A DNA stretch of 64,000 nucleotides, from positions 124,001 to 188,000 of the forward strand of contig NZ_JBDIML010000001.1 in NCBI RefSeq assembly GCF_039614845.1. The letters are read 5' to 3'. The position numbers were made by a program, and so were the translations under genes. Shown in pieces: positions 50,010 to 57,736 of this stretch. The notes under the pieces were generated by a model, which searched no databases, was not told the origin of the DNA, and saw only the letters and a program-made list of their open reading frames with translations. Source of the DNA: Ornithinibacillus xuwenensis. GTDB taxonomy: Bacteria; Bacillota; Bacilli; Bacillales; Amphibacillaceae. Each line of letters starts with the position of its first letter. Positions within the stretch are counted from its first letter, which is position 1.

Positions 50010-50273
50010 ATGGGAATGTTAACGCCTCAACTGATTCATAAAGCAAAACAGAACGGAATCAACCAAGAAACTTTACGAATCAGATTATCTCGCGGATGGG
50101 ATGAAGAACGGGCAACAACAGAGCCAACAGAAAAGAAAACAGAACGTGCTAAATGGTTGAAGGTGGCTATTGACAACGGAATCAATGTAGTTGCATTTAA
50201 TAGCAGAGTTTACTCTTACGGATGGGACTATGAAGAAGCAGCTACAAGACCATTACGAAAAAGGAGTGTATGA
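50010..50273 (+). CDS. Two-repeat DNA-binding-like phage protein
   Basis: The start is ATG 50010, behind TTAGGAG; 87 residues. Two tandem units of about 33 residues share the pattern 'A..NGIN...(L/F)..R(L/V)..GWD.E.A.T.P': first 'AKQNGINQETLRIRLSRGWD', then 'AIDNGINVVAFNSRVYSYGW'. Such units occur in phage small proteins and resemble helix-turn-helix repeats. DNA binding is inferred from the pattern only. Confidence 0.62.
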   Translation: MGMLTPQLIHKAKQNGINQETLRIRLSRGWDEERATTEPTEKKTERAKWLKVAIDNGINVVAFNSRVYSYGWDYEEAATRPLRKRSV

Positions 50274-50274
50274 A

Positions 50275-50442
50275 GTGAAATTATCAGAGCTAGATATGAA
50301 AAAGAATTTCTTCATTGAACAACTCCACAAGAGGAATTTTTACCAAACAGAAGGTCTTACTTATAACGAATTAAAACATAAATTAGCAACGATCAAGGCA
50401 ATGGAAATTGATATATCGAAGGATGAAAATAAGTTCTTTTAG
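50275..50442 (+). CDS. Small phage protein, 55 residues
   Basis: The start is GTG 50275, behind AAAGGAGTG. 'KLSELDMKKNFFIEQLHKRN', then FYQTEGLTYNELKHKLATIK. Helical; resembles short 'Fur-regulated basic protein'-type or other phage regulators, without a firm match. Followed by a clear ribosome site for the next gene. Confidence 0.55.
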   Translation: MKLSELDMKKNFFIEQLHKRNFYQTEGLTYNELKHKLATIKAMEIDISKDENKFF

Positions 50443-50454
50443 GAGGAATGGATA

Positions 50455-50967
50455 ATGATAATTTTATTTTTAATAGTTATAGCATTGGTAGTTGGGGTGT
50501 GTAAAGGCGTTTACGACGGATGGGATTTAGGAGATAAACTTATATATTCCATTCTTTGCTCTCTAGGGGGTTTGTGTATTGGGGTATTTGTATACCTAGG
50601 TTATATGGGGTTAGTTATTTACTTGTTCGACACAGAGTCAGTCAAATATGATGAAAAACAAGTATACGCCCTACAAGATAACAATTCAATTAACGGTAAC
50701 TTCTTCTTGGGTTCTGGAAGTGTAGAAGGGGAAATGAAATATTACTACATGATTGAAACGGGTAGAGGATTACAAATGCAATCAGCTAGTGCTAATCATT
50801 CTTTCATCAACGAAACTGACAACGACACTCCAAAAGTGGAACTGTACAAAGAAGAGTTTAAAAATGATTTTATACAGTGGTTGAGCCCTGCATGGTACAT
50901 CACGGAATACGAATTTACTATACCTATTGATTCAGTTAAACAAAACTTTAATATCGACTTGAAATAG
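50455..50967 (+). CDS. Membrane protein with extracytoplasmic domain
   Basis: 170 residues from ATG 50455, behind TAGGAGG. Two N-terminal hydrophobic helices (about 2-18 and 33-58) are followed by a soluble 110-residue part ('QVYALQDNNSINGNFFLGSG', 'EMKYYYMIETGRGLQMQSAS'). This resembles small membrane proteins in Firmicutes phages that may act in superinfection exclusion. That role is a guess. Confidence 0.65.
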   Translation: MIILFLIVIALVVGVCKGVYDGWDLGDKLIYSILCSLGGLCIGVFVYLGYMGLVIYLFDTESVKYDEKQVYALQDNNSINGNFFLGSGSVEGEMKYYYMIETGRGLQMQSASANHSFINETDNDTPKVELYKEEFKNDFIQWLSPAWYITEYEFTIPIDSVKQNFNIDLK

Positions 50968-50976
50968 GAGGAAACT

Positions 50977-51288
50977 ATGAATCTAACACAAGTAACTAAT
51001 AAAATTGCGGAATGGGCGGAAGAAAAAGGGTTAGACGAAGCTAAACCAGAAAAACAAATGTTAAAGCTTATGGAAGAAGTTGGGGAATTAGCACAAGGGT
51101 TAGCTAAAGGTAACAGGGACCAAGTTATTGACTCAATCGGTGATGTGTATGTTGTTCTTAAAATATTATCAATGCAATTAGATTTAGACTTAACCGCATG
51201 CATAGCTGCAGCTTACGGGGAGATTAGTGACCGCAAAGGAAAAATGATTAATGGTGTATTCGTAAAAGAGAGTGATTTAAATGACTAA
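50977..51288 (+). CDS. MazG-like nucleotide pyrophosphohydrolase
   Basis: 103 residues from ATG 50977, behind TAGGAGG. 'EKQMLKLMEEVGELAQGLAK' contains the ExxE metal-binding half (E-E-x-x-E), and 'IDSIGDVYVVLKILSMQLDL' the ExxD-type second half with Asp. The all-alpha NTP pyrophosphatase fold clears NTPs or dNTPs, or lowers ppGpp, during infection. Overlaps the following small gene by eight bases. Confidence 0.85.
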   Translation: MNLTQVTNKIAEWAEEKGLDEAKPEKQMLKLMEEVGELAQGLAKGNRDQVIDSIGDVYVVLKILSMQLDLDLTACIAAAYGEISDRKGKMINGVFVKESDLND

Positions 51289-51406
51289 ACGAGACAGAGA
51301 AGAAATAATAGCACAACTATCCATCATGACACATTACGCTGAATCGTATTACGAGAAAATGACAGATGAAGAATTATTAGAGGAGATGAGGAAGTATTAT
51401 GGATAA
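51281..51406 (+). CDS. Small phage protein, 41 residues
   Basis: ATG 51281 lies eight bases before the end of the MazG-like gene; stop 51404-51406. 'TKRDREEIIAQLSIMTHYAE', then SYYEKMTDEELLEEMRKYYG. Helical and charged, of the 'YEKMTDEEL' type common in Bacillus phage small proteins. Overlaps the next gene by eight bases. Confidence 0.55.
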   Translation: MTKRDREEIIAQLSIMTHYAESYYEKMTDEELLEEMRKYYG

Positions 51407-51584
51407 CTTTAAAGCGAAATACAATTACCAGCTTCAAATAAACGAAGGATTAAAGAACCAAATTCAAAATAAAGACTTGGAGTTAGCAGAGGAAAAACAA
51501 TTTAGTAAGCTGTTGATATTCTTTAATGTCGTAACGATCGTGGTAGGGATATTTCTTGTTGGTAGCGTGATAATGCATGGTTAA
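51399..51584 (+). CDS. Small coiled-coil / single-helix membrane protein
   Basis: 61 residues. A charged coil ('QINEGLKNQIQNKDLELAEE') leads into one C-terminal hydrophobic helix ('LLIFFNVVTIVVGIFLVGSV'). A tail-anchored topology is likely. Function unknown. Overlaps rusA by eight bases. Confidence 0.6.
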   Translation: MDNFKAKYNYQLQINEGLKNQIQNKDLELAEEKQFSKLLIFFNVVTIVVGIFLVGSVIMHG

Positions 51585-51933
51585 ATTCACAATACCAGGA
51601 ACTTTGCCAACCATGAACGAAATCATCAAAGCGAGTAAATCACATCCTATGGCATACGCAAACATGAAGAAAGATTATACAGCGTTAGTAATGATTCGCG
51701 CGCAAAAGCTTCCTAAAATCGAAAAATCAGACTTTGAAATCACATGGTATTGCAAGGACAAACGAAAAGATAAGGATAACATCATGACCGGTCAGAAATT
51801 CATATTTGATGGATTAGTAAAAGCTGGAGTAATGGCTAATGATGGTTGGGGAGAAGTGGGGAGTGTGGCTCACTTCTTCCAAGTAGATAAAGAGAATCCT
51901 AGAGTTGAAGTTGTAATAAGGGAGTTGGGATGA
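51577..51933 (+). CDS. rusA: RusA-family Holliday junction resolvase
   Basis: 118 residues. 'TIPGTLPTMNEIIKASKSHP' at the start, and the catalytic region 'CKDKRKDKDNIMTGQKFIFD' then GLVKAGVMANDGWGEVGS, with the conserved Asp cluster (D..DNI...KFI.DGL...GV..ND). It cuts four-way junctions before packaging. Works with ERF/YqaJ recombination. Overlaps the next gene (TGATG). Confidence 0.93.
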   Translation: MVKFTIPGTLPTMNEIIKASKSHPMAYANMKKDYTALVMIRAQKLPKIEKSDFEITWYCKDKRKDKDNIMTGQKFIFDGLVKAGVMANDGWGEVGSVAHFFQVDKENPRVEVVIRELG

Positions 51934-52103
51934 TGGGAGTAAAAAAGAAATGGCTAGAACGTAAAATAGCATTAACTGAAAAAGAAATCGGAAAATGGGA
52001 AAGCAATCTTAATTCGGCTGCTGTCAACCTTAGGCAAGAGAAAAAGAAACTTTGGGAACTGATGGAACAATTAGAACGTGTCGAACTTAAAGAAGGCGAG
52101 TGA
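51930..52103 (+). CDS. Small coiled-coil phage protein, 57 residues
   Basis: The start is ATG 51930 or the next codon, ATG 51933, in the overlap with rusA; stop 52101-52103. 'KKWLERKIALTEKEIGKWES', then a continuous charged helix to the end. Function unknown. Confidence 0.55.
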   Translation: MMGVKKKWLERKIALTEKEIGKWESNLNSAAVNLRQEKKKLWELMEQLERVELKEGE

Positions 52104-52110
52104 TGAAGTA

Positions 52111-52248
52111 ATGATACAGGACTTGTTAAGAAGAATCTTTTATAGTCGAATATTTAACAATGTACGGAAGCGACATTACAAAAATGCTTACAAGCAAGGG
52201 CGGTTTGATGAAGCGTGGTTAAATACCTTTGAAGAAGAAGGTGAGTAA
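52111..52248 (+). CDS. Small basic/aromatic phage protein, 45 residues
   Basis: ATG 52111 seven bases after the previous stop, ribosome site GTGATGAAG weak; stop 52246-52248. 'MIQDLLRRIFYSRIFNNVRK', then RHYKNAYKQGRFDEAWLNTF. The next gene starts one base after the stop. Function unknown. Confidence 0.5.
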   Translation: MIQDLLRRIFYSRIFNNVRKRHYKNAYKQGRFDEAWLNTFEEEGE

Positions 52249-52638
52249 ATGAAAAAGGAACAAATAGACGAACACCTAAAACACATCCTTGTTTACCAAG
52301 ATCAATTAAACAAACTAGGCGAAGATATGAAAATACAACGTATCGAATTACTATCCAAGCAATTAGTCTTTATCGGCAGGCTAGCAAGCGCATTTTCCGA
52401 GAATTACAAACAAATCTATGCCAAGCGTAAACGAATGTATGCAGAAGCTGAAATAAACGCTCAACCACCTAGACAAGCTCGTGCAGAATTAGCAGTAGCT
52501 GAAATACGAGAAGAAGAAGCAGAAGCATACGGACTAATGAAACGTTGGAATAACGCATTTGATAGTACCAAAGAAGAGATAAACGCACTGAAATATAAAG
52601 TGAAGATTGATATTGAGGACGGGAGTAATCGACAATAG
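52249..52638 (+). CDS. Helical phage protein, 129 residues
   Basis: ATG 52249 behind GAAGAAGGTG. Almost entirely predicted helix, rich in Glu, Lys, Ala and Arg ('RQARAELAVAEIREEEAEAY'). Possibly structural or DNA-binding; no motif recognised. It ends the segment before the operator-like word at 52654. Confidence 0.6.
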   Translation: MKKEQIDEHLKHILVYQDQLNKLGEDMKIQRIELLSKQLVFIGRLASAFSENYKQIYAKRKRMYAEAEINAQPPRQARAELAVAEIREEEAEAYGLMKRWNNAFDSTKEEINALKYKVKIDIEDGSNRQ

Positions 52639-52719
52639 CAAAATGTCACTTTTATGTCCGTTTTGACACCTAACAACCATTTACAATAAAGCTAACAAGG
52701 ATATTGGAAGGGTGTAGAA

Positions 52720-53598
52720 ATGAAAAACAAGTACATTGACAAACCGTTTTACGATTTGACTGTTGAAGAAATAAGGGAAATGAGAAGGTCACAAGGAAAA
52801 AGTATACCTATTGAAGATTTTCTCAAACATTATGAAATTACTGCAGTTGAATATTGTGACACGATAAGGGATTTAGATGGAATAGCCATAGCAAGAGATG
52901 AGAGAAAAGCATTTAGCAAGCAAAAAGACGAGGAAAACAAATTTAAACCAAAGGATGATTACACCTTTAGGGTAGAAAACTTACCAAATATTTTTGTGGC
53001 TGCTATGTATCAAGTTGATTTCGAGGTAGTGAATGGTCGTAGGTTATATGATTTAGAGGAATTAGAACGAGCAAGAGAAGATATTCGTAAAAAGGTAGAC
53101 AACTACGAAAGATTAATCCGAGAAACTACAGATAAAACAGCCTATTCAAAATTAAAAGGTATTGATTTAAAAGCTATGAGGATTTACAGAGGAAAGAACA
53201 CCATGTCTTTCTCCAAAATGAGCCGCATGAGAGTAAGTGAAATAAAATATTATGAATCCTTAAATGAAAAAATACCAAAATATGTTGAAACGATTTATCG
53301 AGAACACCTAAATATCAAAAAGAGACACATCATACAACTTAGAGAAATCATGGAAGGTAAGTCGGACAAGGTTGTTGAAGATAGGGAAATTCCTAAGCTG
53401 GTAAAACTACGAGTCTACCAAAGAGATAAGGGCAAGTGTACCGAGTGCGAAAAGAAAGAAGAGTTACACTTTCATCACATAAAATATTTTTCAGAAGGCG
53501 GACAACATGAGGTTAATAACTTGAAATTATTGTGTAGAGGTTGTCACGCAGAAGTACACAAGGGAGAGAAAGTATATAACATGTTAAAGGGGCGATGA
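52720..53598 (+). CDS. HNH-domain protein with long N-terminal helical region
   Basis: 292 residues from ATG 52720, behind GGAAGGGTG. The first 220 residues are charged and helical with no known motif. The C-terminal 60 residues are an HNH ring: 'LRVYQRDKGKCTECEKKEEL', 'HFHHIKYFSEGGQHEVNNLK' and 'LLCRGCHAEVHKGE'. It sits directly before the late regulator and terminase, where HNH proteins often assist cos-type packaging, though the N-terminus is unlike the usual small packaging HNH. Confidence 0.75.
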   Translation: MKNKYIDKPFYDLTVEEIREMRRSQGKSIPIEDFLKHYEITAVEYCDTIRDLDGIAIARDERKAFSKQKDEENKFKPKDDYTFRVENLPNIFVAAMYQVDFEVVNGRRLYDLEELERAREDIRKKVDNYERLIRETTDKTAYSKLKGIDLKAMRIYRGKNTMSFSKMSRMRVSEIKYYESLNEKIPKYVETIYREHLNIKKRHIIQLREIMEGKSDKVVEDREIPKLVKLRVYQRDKGKCTECEKKEELHFHHIKYFSEGGQHEVNNLKLLCRGCHAEVHKGEKVYNMLKGR

Positions 53599-53599
53599 T

Positions 53600-54070
53600 G
53601 TGAAAACTAGAAACGAAGAATACTACACGATCAGTAGAATATTAGACATCATCAAGAATTATCACATCAACATTAAAAATGTAAATGAATTTGGTAACGA
53701 CATCAAAAGTGTAGGAGTAGCACAATACGGAATAGAAGCAACTTTACCAAAAGGGAATGTAATATCAAGTGTTGTGGAACGAGAAGTAATGCGCCAAATT
53801 CAAGAAAATAGATTTATCGCCAATATGATAACCGACATTAAATACATTCAACAACGCTGGAGCAGAGTTACAAACGAAAAAGAAGCACAGGTATTAAGCT
53901 TACGACTAGATGGATATAAAGTAACTGATATAGCCGAAATACTAAGAATGGAACGGTCGAATGTATATAGGCTATTGGAAAGAGCAGCACGTAGAATAAA
54001 AGGTTATCCACAAAATAGTGCGACAAATTCAACAAATTACGAGAATGAAAAAGTCTTATTGTATAATTAA
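53600..54070 (+). CDS. ArpU-family late-gene transcriptional regulator
   Basis: 156 residues from GTG 53600. The C-terminal sigma-region-4-like helix-turn-helix is clear: 'NEKEAQVLSLRLDGYKVTDI', then AEILRMERSNVYRLLERAAR. The N-terminal 'VVEREVMRQIQENRFIANMI' region matches ArpU/RinA-type late activators. It is the last gene before a terminator and the packaging operon, the usual place for the late switch. Confidence 0.85.
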   Translation: MKTRNEEYYTISRILDIIKNYHINIKNVNEFGNDIKSVGVAQYGIEATLPKGNVISSVVEREVMRQIQENRFIANMITDIKYIQQRWSRVTNEKEAQVLSLRLDGYKVTDIAEILRMERSNVYRLLERAARRIKGYPQNSATNSTNYENEKVLLYN

Positions 54071-54106
54071 CTTATAGCAAGTATATTCCTCCCCTTTATA
54101 TAGAGA

Positions 54107-54140
54107 GCGTCATTCACAATTGTGGATGGCGTTTTCGCTT
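54107..54140 (+). terminator. Hairpin before the late operon
   Basis: GCGTCATTCACAATTGTGGA and the following TGGCGT form an imperfect stem (GCGTCA / TGGCGT outer, CACAA / TTGTG inner), followed by TTTTC. It probably ends early transcription. Confidence 0.5.
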
Positions 54141-54221
54141 ATATTAGGGGAAAAAACGGAGAAGCGTTCAAGGGACTACGGATACGTGGAGGGGCGACCG
54201 TAAAAATAAGGGGTGAGGAAA

Positions 54222-55442
54222 ATGGCAAATCAACATACAAGTGAATGGTCTAACGAAATAATAGAACGTATGCTGAACCTTGCAAAAATACATAAACTGC
54301 CTAAAGTCACCGAGATGATTAACAAGGAATTTGGTATAAACAAAACATATTCCAGCGTAAGAACAAAATATATGCGTGTGAAGGGTAATTGGGAGCCAAA
54401 AGAGGAAACAAACCAACTTCCACCTATCGACAGAACATTGAAGAGAAATAAAGATGGTACTTGGGATAGAGAAGATTTCATTGAATTAAATGAAGCGCAA
54501 GAAAAAGATGAAGAATATATGTTAATGGCTCATGGCTTTGATCCAGAGAAGTGGGATATTGTAGAATTGAACAATTCTGCTTGGAATCAACATAATAAAC
54601 AAGATGGAACTGTAACATTGTTCTCAAGCAAAATAAAAGTAAAACCTAAGTCAAAAAAGAATAATGAATATGATAACTTAATTGAAACTATCGAGAGTGG
54701 AAAACCATTTAACATAAAAATTAATTATAAACCGTTAGATAAGCATTACCTCTTAGAGATAGCGCCAGTAGATACACACTTCGGAATATCATCTTTTGAA
54801 TACTATGGACCGAATATAGTACGAATCATCAACAAGATTAAATTAAGGCACTGGGAACAAATTGTAATACCTGTTGGGAATGACCTATTTCACAATGACG
54901 ACTTCAGAGGCAGAACATCATCTGGAAGGGAAATACAAAAGGTTGATATGGGGAAAGCCTGGACAGATGCAGAGAAGTTTTACTACACAATTATTGATGA
55001 AGCGAAAGAACACGCTAACCACATTAAGATAGTATATGTTCGCGGTAATCATGATGAATCCATGTCATGGGCGTTTGTGAAAAATCTAATGACAAAGTAC
55101 CCGAATCTAGAGTTTGATGATTCATTCGAGGAACATAAAGGACATTCATTCCATGATGTATTCTTAGGATTCACGCATGGAGAGAAGAACAGAAAGAACA
55201 CCGCTAACATATTCAATACTAAATTTAGACTTGAGATAGCAAAAGCAAAGGTAAGAGAAATACATCAAGCGCATCTACACGAGGAAAAAGCGCAGGACCA
55301 TTACGGAATTATGGTAAGAGGATTACCAACACAGAATTTAGAAGATGATTGGCACGATCAAAATGGATATGTAGGAAAGAATAAACGATTTCAGTTATTT
55401 GAGTATAGTGAAGATACATTAGAATCTATTCATTATGTATAA
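54222..55442 (+). CDS. Phage calcineurin-like metallophosphoesterase
   Basis: The start is ATG 54222, behind GGGGTGAGG; 406 residues. The N-terminal 'TSEWSNEIIERMLNLAKIHK' region resembles a DNA-binding helix bundle. Phosphoesterase motifs: 'APVDTHFG', 'VIPVGNDLFHNDD', 'VRGNHDE', 'GFTHGEKNR' and 'EIHQAHLHEE'. Similar genes stand just upstream of terminase in several Firmicutes phages. The substrate is unknown. First gene of the late region; a terminator follows. Confidence 0.85.
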   Translation: MANQHTSEWSNEIIERMLNLAKIHKLPKVTEMINKEFGINKTYSSVRTKYMRVKGNWEPKEETNQLPPIDRTLKRNKDGTWDREDFIELNEAQEKDEEYMLMAHGFDPEKWDIVELNNSAWNQHNKQDGTVTLFSSKIKVKPKSKKNNEYDNLIETIESGKPFNIKINYKPLDKHYLLEIAPVDTHFGISSFEYYGPNIVRIINKIKLRHWEQIVIPVGNDLFHNDDFRGRTSSGREIQKVDMGKAWTDAEKFYYTIIDEAKEHANHIKIVYVRGNHDESMSWAFVKNLMTKYPNLEFDDSFEEHKGHSFHDVFLGFTHGEKNRKNTANIFNTKFRLEIAKAKVREIHQAHLHEEKAQDHYGIMVRGLPTQNLEDDWHDQNGYVGKNKRFQLFEYSEDTLESIHYV

Positions 55443-55448
55443 AAGAAC

Positions 55449-55468
55449 GGGGAGCTAAGCCCCCTTTT
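55449..55468. terminator. Bidirectional hairpin between the phosphoesterase and the minus-strand micro-peptide unit
   Basis: GGGGAGCTAAGCCCCC with T-rich flanks on both strands (TTTT on plus after 55465; TTCTTTT on minus). It overlaps the stop codon of the minus-strand 29-residue frame. Confidence 0.65.
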
Positions 55469-55544
55469 CAAGAAGCCTAGCTACCTTAATCCATAGAAGT
55501 AATGTTACTACGTGCTGAAATTCAATAATAACTTGGATTTCCAT
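55455..55544 (-). CDS. 29-residue hydrophobic peptide on the antisense strand
   Basis: ATG 55544 lies eight bases after AAGGAG on the minus strand; stop TAG at 55455-55457. 'MEIQVIIEFQHVVTLLLWIK' followed by VARLLEKGA is one amphipathic to hydrophobic helix with a basic end, the shape of small membrane toxins or holin-like peptides. It has its own upstream promoter and downstream hairpin. Confidence 0.42.
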   Translation of the reverse strand: MEIQVIIEFQHVVTLLLWIKVARLLEKGA

Positions 55545-55585
55545 TCATATGTCACTCCTTCTGCTACTGAGTCAATAAGTAGCAT
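55508..55585 (-). CDS. 25-residue leader-type peptide on the antisense strand
   Basis: ATG 55585 with an excellent ribosome site (AAGGAGGTGATC) on the minus strand; stop TAG 55508-55510. 'MLLIDSVAEGVTYEWKSKLL' then LNFST. It overlaps the second peptide in another frame, so translation of the two may be coupled. Confidence 0.4.
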   Translation of the reverse strand: MLLIDSVAEGVTYEWKSKLLLNFST

Positions 55586-55634
55586 AGCGATCACCTCCTT
55601 AAATAGTGTAGTCGCTAAATAAAGTGACATTTTT

Positions 55635-55643
55635 ATTATATCA
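55635..55643 (-). promoter_or_regulatory. Extended -10 promoter for the minus-strand peptides
   Basis: Minus strand TGATATAAT (TGnTATAAT), about 50 bases upstream of the 25-residue frame. The start region of the transcript is 55630 leftwards to the hairpin at 55449. On the plus strand the same stretch precedes the terminase operon. Confidence 0.5.
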
Positions 55644-55675
55644 CAAATAGTCTGAAACTTGTGTAGGTGATTCCC

Positions 55676-55852
55676 ATGTTCATAACAGATGATGATATAC
55701 GTAACTTTATATACGAGAATCTAATTAAACATGGATGTGTACCAGAGGAAAGAGAATTAGAAATCATATGCCAGGTATTCTTTGATTATTTAAAGGAATT
55801 AGGAATACTAGTTGACTTTATGGATTTGTTTGATGAGGAGGAAGGTGAATGA
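55676..55852 (+). CDS. Small acidic phage protein before terminase
   Basis: The start is ATG 55676, six bases after GTAGGTG; 58 residues. 'MFITDDDIRNFIYENLIKHG', then an acidic C-terminus (DEEEGE). Stop is one base before the terminase start. Function unknown. Confidence 0.6.
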   Translation: MFITDDDIRNFIYENLIKHGCVPEERELEIICQVFFDYLKELGILVDFMDLFDEEEGE

Positions 55853-55853
55853 G

Positions 55854-56255
55854 TTGAAACTTACCGAGAAACAGAAACGATTTGCTGATTATTATATAGC
55901 TAGTGGTAATGCAGAAGAGAGTGCAAAAAAAGCAGGCTATAGCGCTAGAGGTAATACAACAAAATTACTACAAAATACTACAATAAGAAAATATATCGAA
56001 GAACGGAACAAGCGACTAGAAAGCAATAGAATAGCTGATATGGAAGAAGTAAAACAATTTTGGACTAATACCTTGCGTGATGAACAACGTGATTTAAAAG
56101 ACCGTTTAAAAGCATCTGAGTATATAGCCAAGACTAATGCTGCTTTTATTGATAAACAAGAGCACAGTGGTGAAATTCATAATACTGTAACTGAATTAAC
56201 TCCAGAACAACGAATGAAGCGGATTAAAGAGTTGAAAGCGAAGTTAGAGCAATGA
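55854..56255 (+). CDS. terS: Terminase small subunit
   Basis: The start is taken as TTG 55854 (GGAGGAAGGTG upstream), giving 133 residues; GTG 55845 is possible. 'KLTEKQKRFADYYIASGNAE', then ESAKKAGYSARGNTTKLLQN, is the terminase_2-type helix-turn-helix. The C-terminus 'ELTPEQRMKRIKELKAKLEQ' is the usual oligomer/TerL contact. It recognises phage DNA for packaging. Overlaps terL by four bases. Confidence 0.93.
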   Translation: MKLTEKQKRFADYYIASGNAEESAKKAGYSARGNTTKLLQNTTIRKYIEERNKRLESNRIADMEEVKQFWTNTLRDEQRDLKDRLKASEYIAKTNAAFIDKQEHSGEIHNTVTELTPEQRMKRIKELKAKLEQ

Positions 56256-57736
56256 TTACAGATAAAGAATTAATGGAACTTGAATATCTCTTGAAAGCAG
56301 AACAAAAAGAGAATGCAAGAAGTGATTATATAGAGTATGTCGTTTATTCTCATGAAGGAAGATATAAGAAAGCTCCACATACTGAATTTATCGCTAGAAT
56401 TATTCAACACGCAATTGATAAGAAACAACAAATGCGTGAAGGGGTTATTCCTACAGAGAATCAATATATAGCTTTGAATATGCCTCCGAGACATAGTAAA
56501 TCTATGACAATAACCGAAACTCTACCGAGTTATTATTTAGGGCAATTCCCAGAGGACAGAGTAATCGAGATATCTTACAATGACACTTTCGCTCGGAAGT
56601 TTGGGAAAAAGAACAAGGAAAAAGTAAGACAATTTGGCAAAGAGTTGTTCAATATTGAGTTATCTAAGGACAGCAGTGCTGCTGATGAATGGAATTTATC
56701 TAATAATATCGGCGGAATGATTAGCCGAGGTGTTTTATCTGGAATAACTGGTCAAGGTGCTGACCTTATGATTATTGATGACCCTATCAAGAACAGGGAA
56801 GAAGCGGATAGCGAAACGCACCGAGAAAAGATATGGGGTGAATGGGTGGATTCATTTAGTTCACGTTTACATCCTGGCGCAGTTGTTATCCTAATTCTAA
56901 CAAGATGGCATGAAGATGATTTACAGGGTAGGCTTCTTAGTTCAGAATATGGCGAACCTTTAGATTGGCAAGTATACAACTTCCCATTAGAAGCGGAGAA
57001 AGACGATCTATTAGGTAGAAGTATAGGCGAACCATTATGGGAAGAGAGATACGGGTATAAGTTTATCGAGGAAAGGAAACGTTATCCTTCTTCATTTAAC
57101 TCATTATACCAAGGCAGACCTACTTCACAAGAGGGTAATATCATAAAAAGGCATTGGTGGAAGTATTATGATGAAAACAAACTGCCTCCAGTTGCTATCA
57201 AGATTATGAGTATAGATGCAACATTCAAAGATGGTGATGATAATGATTTTGTATCTATTCAAGTATGGGGGAAAAGCGGAGTTAACTCATTCTTAATTGA
57301 CCAGACCAAAGCTAGAATGGATTTTACCGCAACTATACAAGCAATTCAAAATATGAGAGCGAAACATTCGGATGTTAGAGGAATCTTTATCGAGGACAAA
57401 GCAAATGGTCCTGCAATTATATCCATGCTAGCTAATAAGTTACCGGGTATTATTCCAGTTAAACCAGATGGTGGGAAAGTGGCAAGGGTAAATGCGGTAA
57501 CGCCTTATATCGAAGCTGGTAATGTGTATATTCCTAGAACAAAATGGATCCATGATTTTGTAGAAGAGTGTGCTTCATTCCCTAGCGGGAAGCATGACGA
57601 CCAAGTAGATGCCATGTCACAAGCTTTAAATAGATTATATTACTACTATGGAGAATTGCCACCACCAAAAGAAAAACCACTTCCATTCCCATTCCAAAGT
57701 GAGAATGAAGGCGAAGGAGGATTTGTAGAATGGTAG
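56252..57736 (+). CDS. terL: Terminase large subunit
   Basis: 494 residues. ATPase: Walker A-type 'MPPRHSKSMTITETLPSYYL' near residue 78, Walker B 'DLMIIDDPIKNREEADSETH' and coupling 'LILTRWHEDDLQGRL'. RNase H-like nuclease: 'IMSIDATFKDGDDNDFVSIQ', 'FIEDKANGPAII' and 'GKHDDQVDAMSQAL' hold the acidic metal residues. The motor packages DNA into the prohead and cuts it. The terminase_6 type is usual for phages with P22-like heads. Confidence 0.96.
   Translation: MITDKELMELEYLLKAEQKENARSDYIEYVVYSHEGRYKKAPHTEFIARIIQHAIDKKQQMREGVIPTENQYIALNMPPRHSKSMTITETLPSYYLGQFPEDRVIEISYNDTFARKFGKKNKEKVRQFGKELFNIELSKDSSAADEWNLSNNIGGMISRGVLSGITGQGADLMIIDDPIKNREEADSETHREKIWGEWVDSFSSRLHPGAVVILILTRWHEDDLQGRLLSSEYGEPLDWQVYNFPLEAEKDDLLGRSIGEPLWEERYGYKFIEERKRYPSSFNSLYQGRPTSQEGNIIKRHWWKYYDENKLPPVAIKIMSIDATFKDGDDNDFVSIQVWGKSGVNSFLIDQTKARMDFTATIQAIQNMRAKHSDVRGIFIEDKANGPAIISMLANKLPGIIPVKPDGGKVARVNAVTPYIEAGNVYIPRTKWIHDFVEECASFPSGKHDDQVDAMSQALNRLYYYYGELPPPKEKPLPFPFQSENEGEGGFVEW

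Noticed and set aside
53600..54070. A second phage sigma factor instead of an ArpU regulator
   Set aside because: Only a region-4-like helix-turn-helix is present; no region 2 for -10 binding. The place before terminase fits a late activator better.
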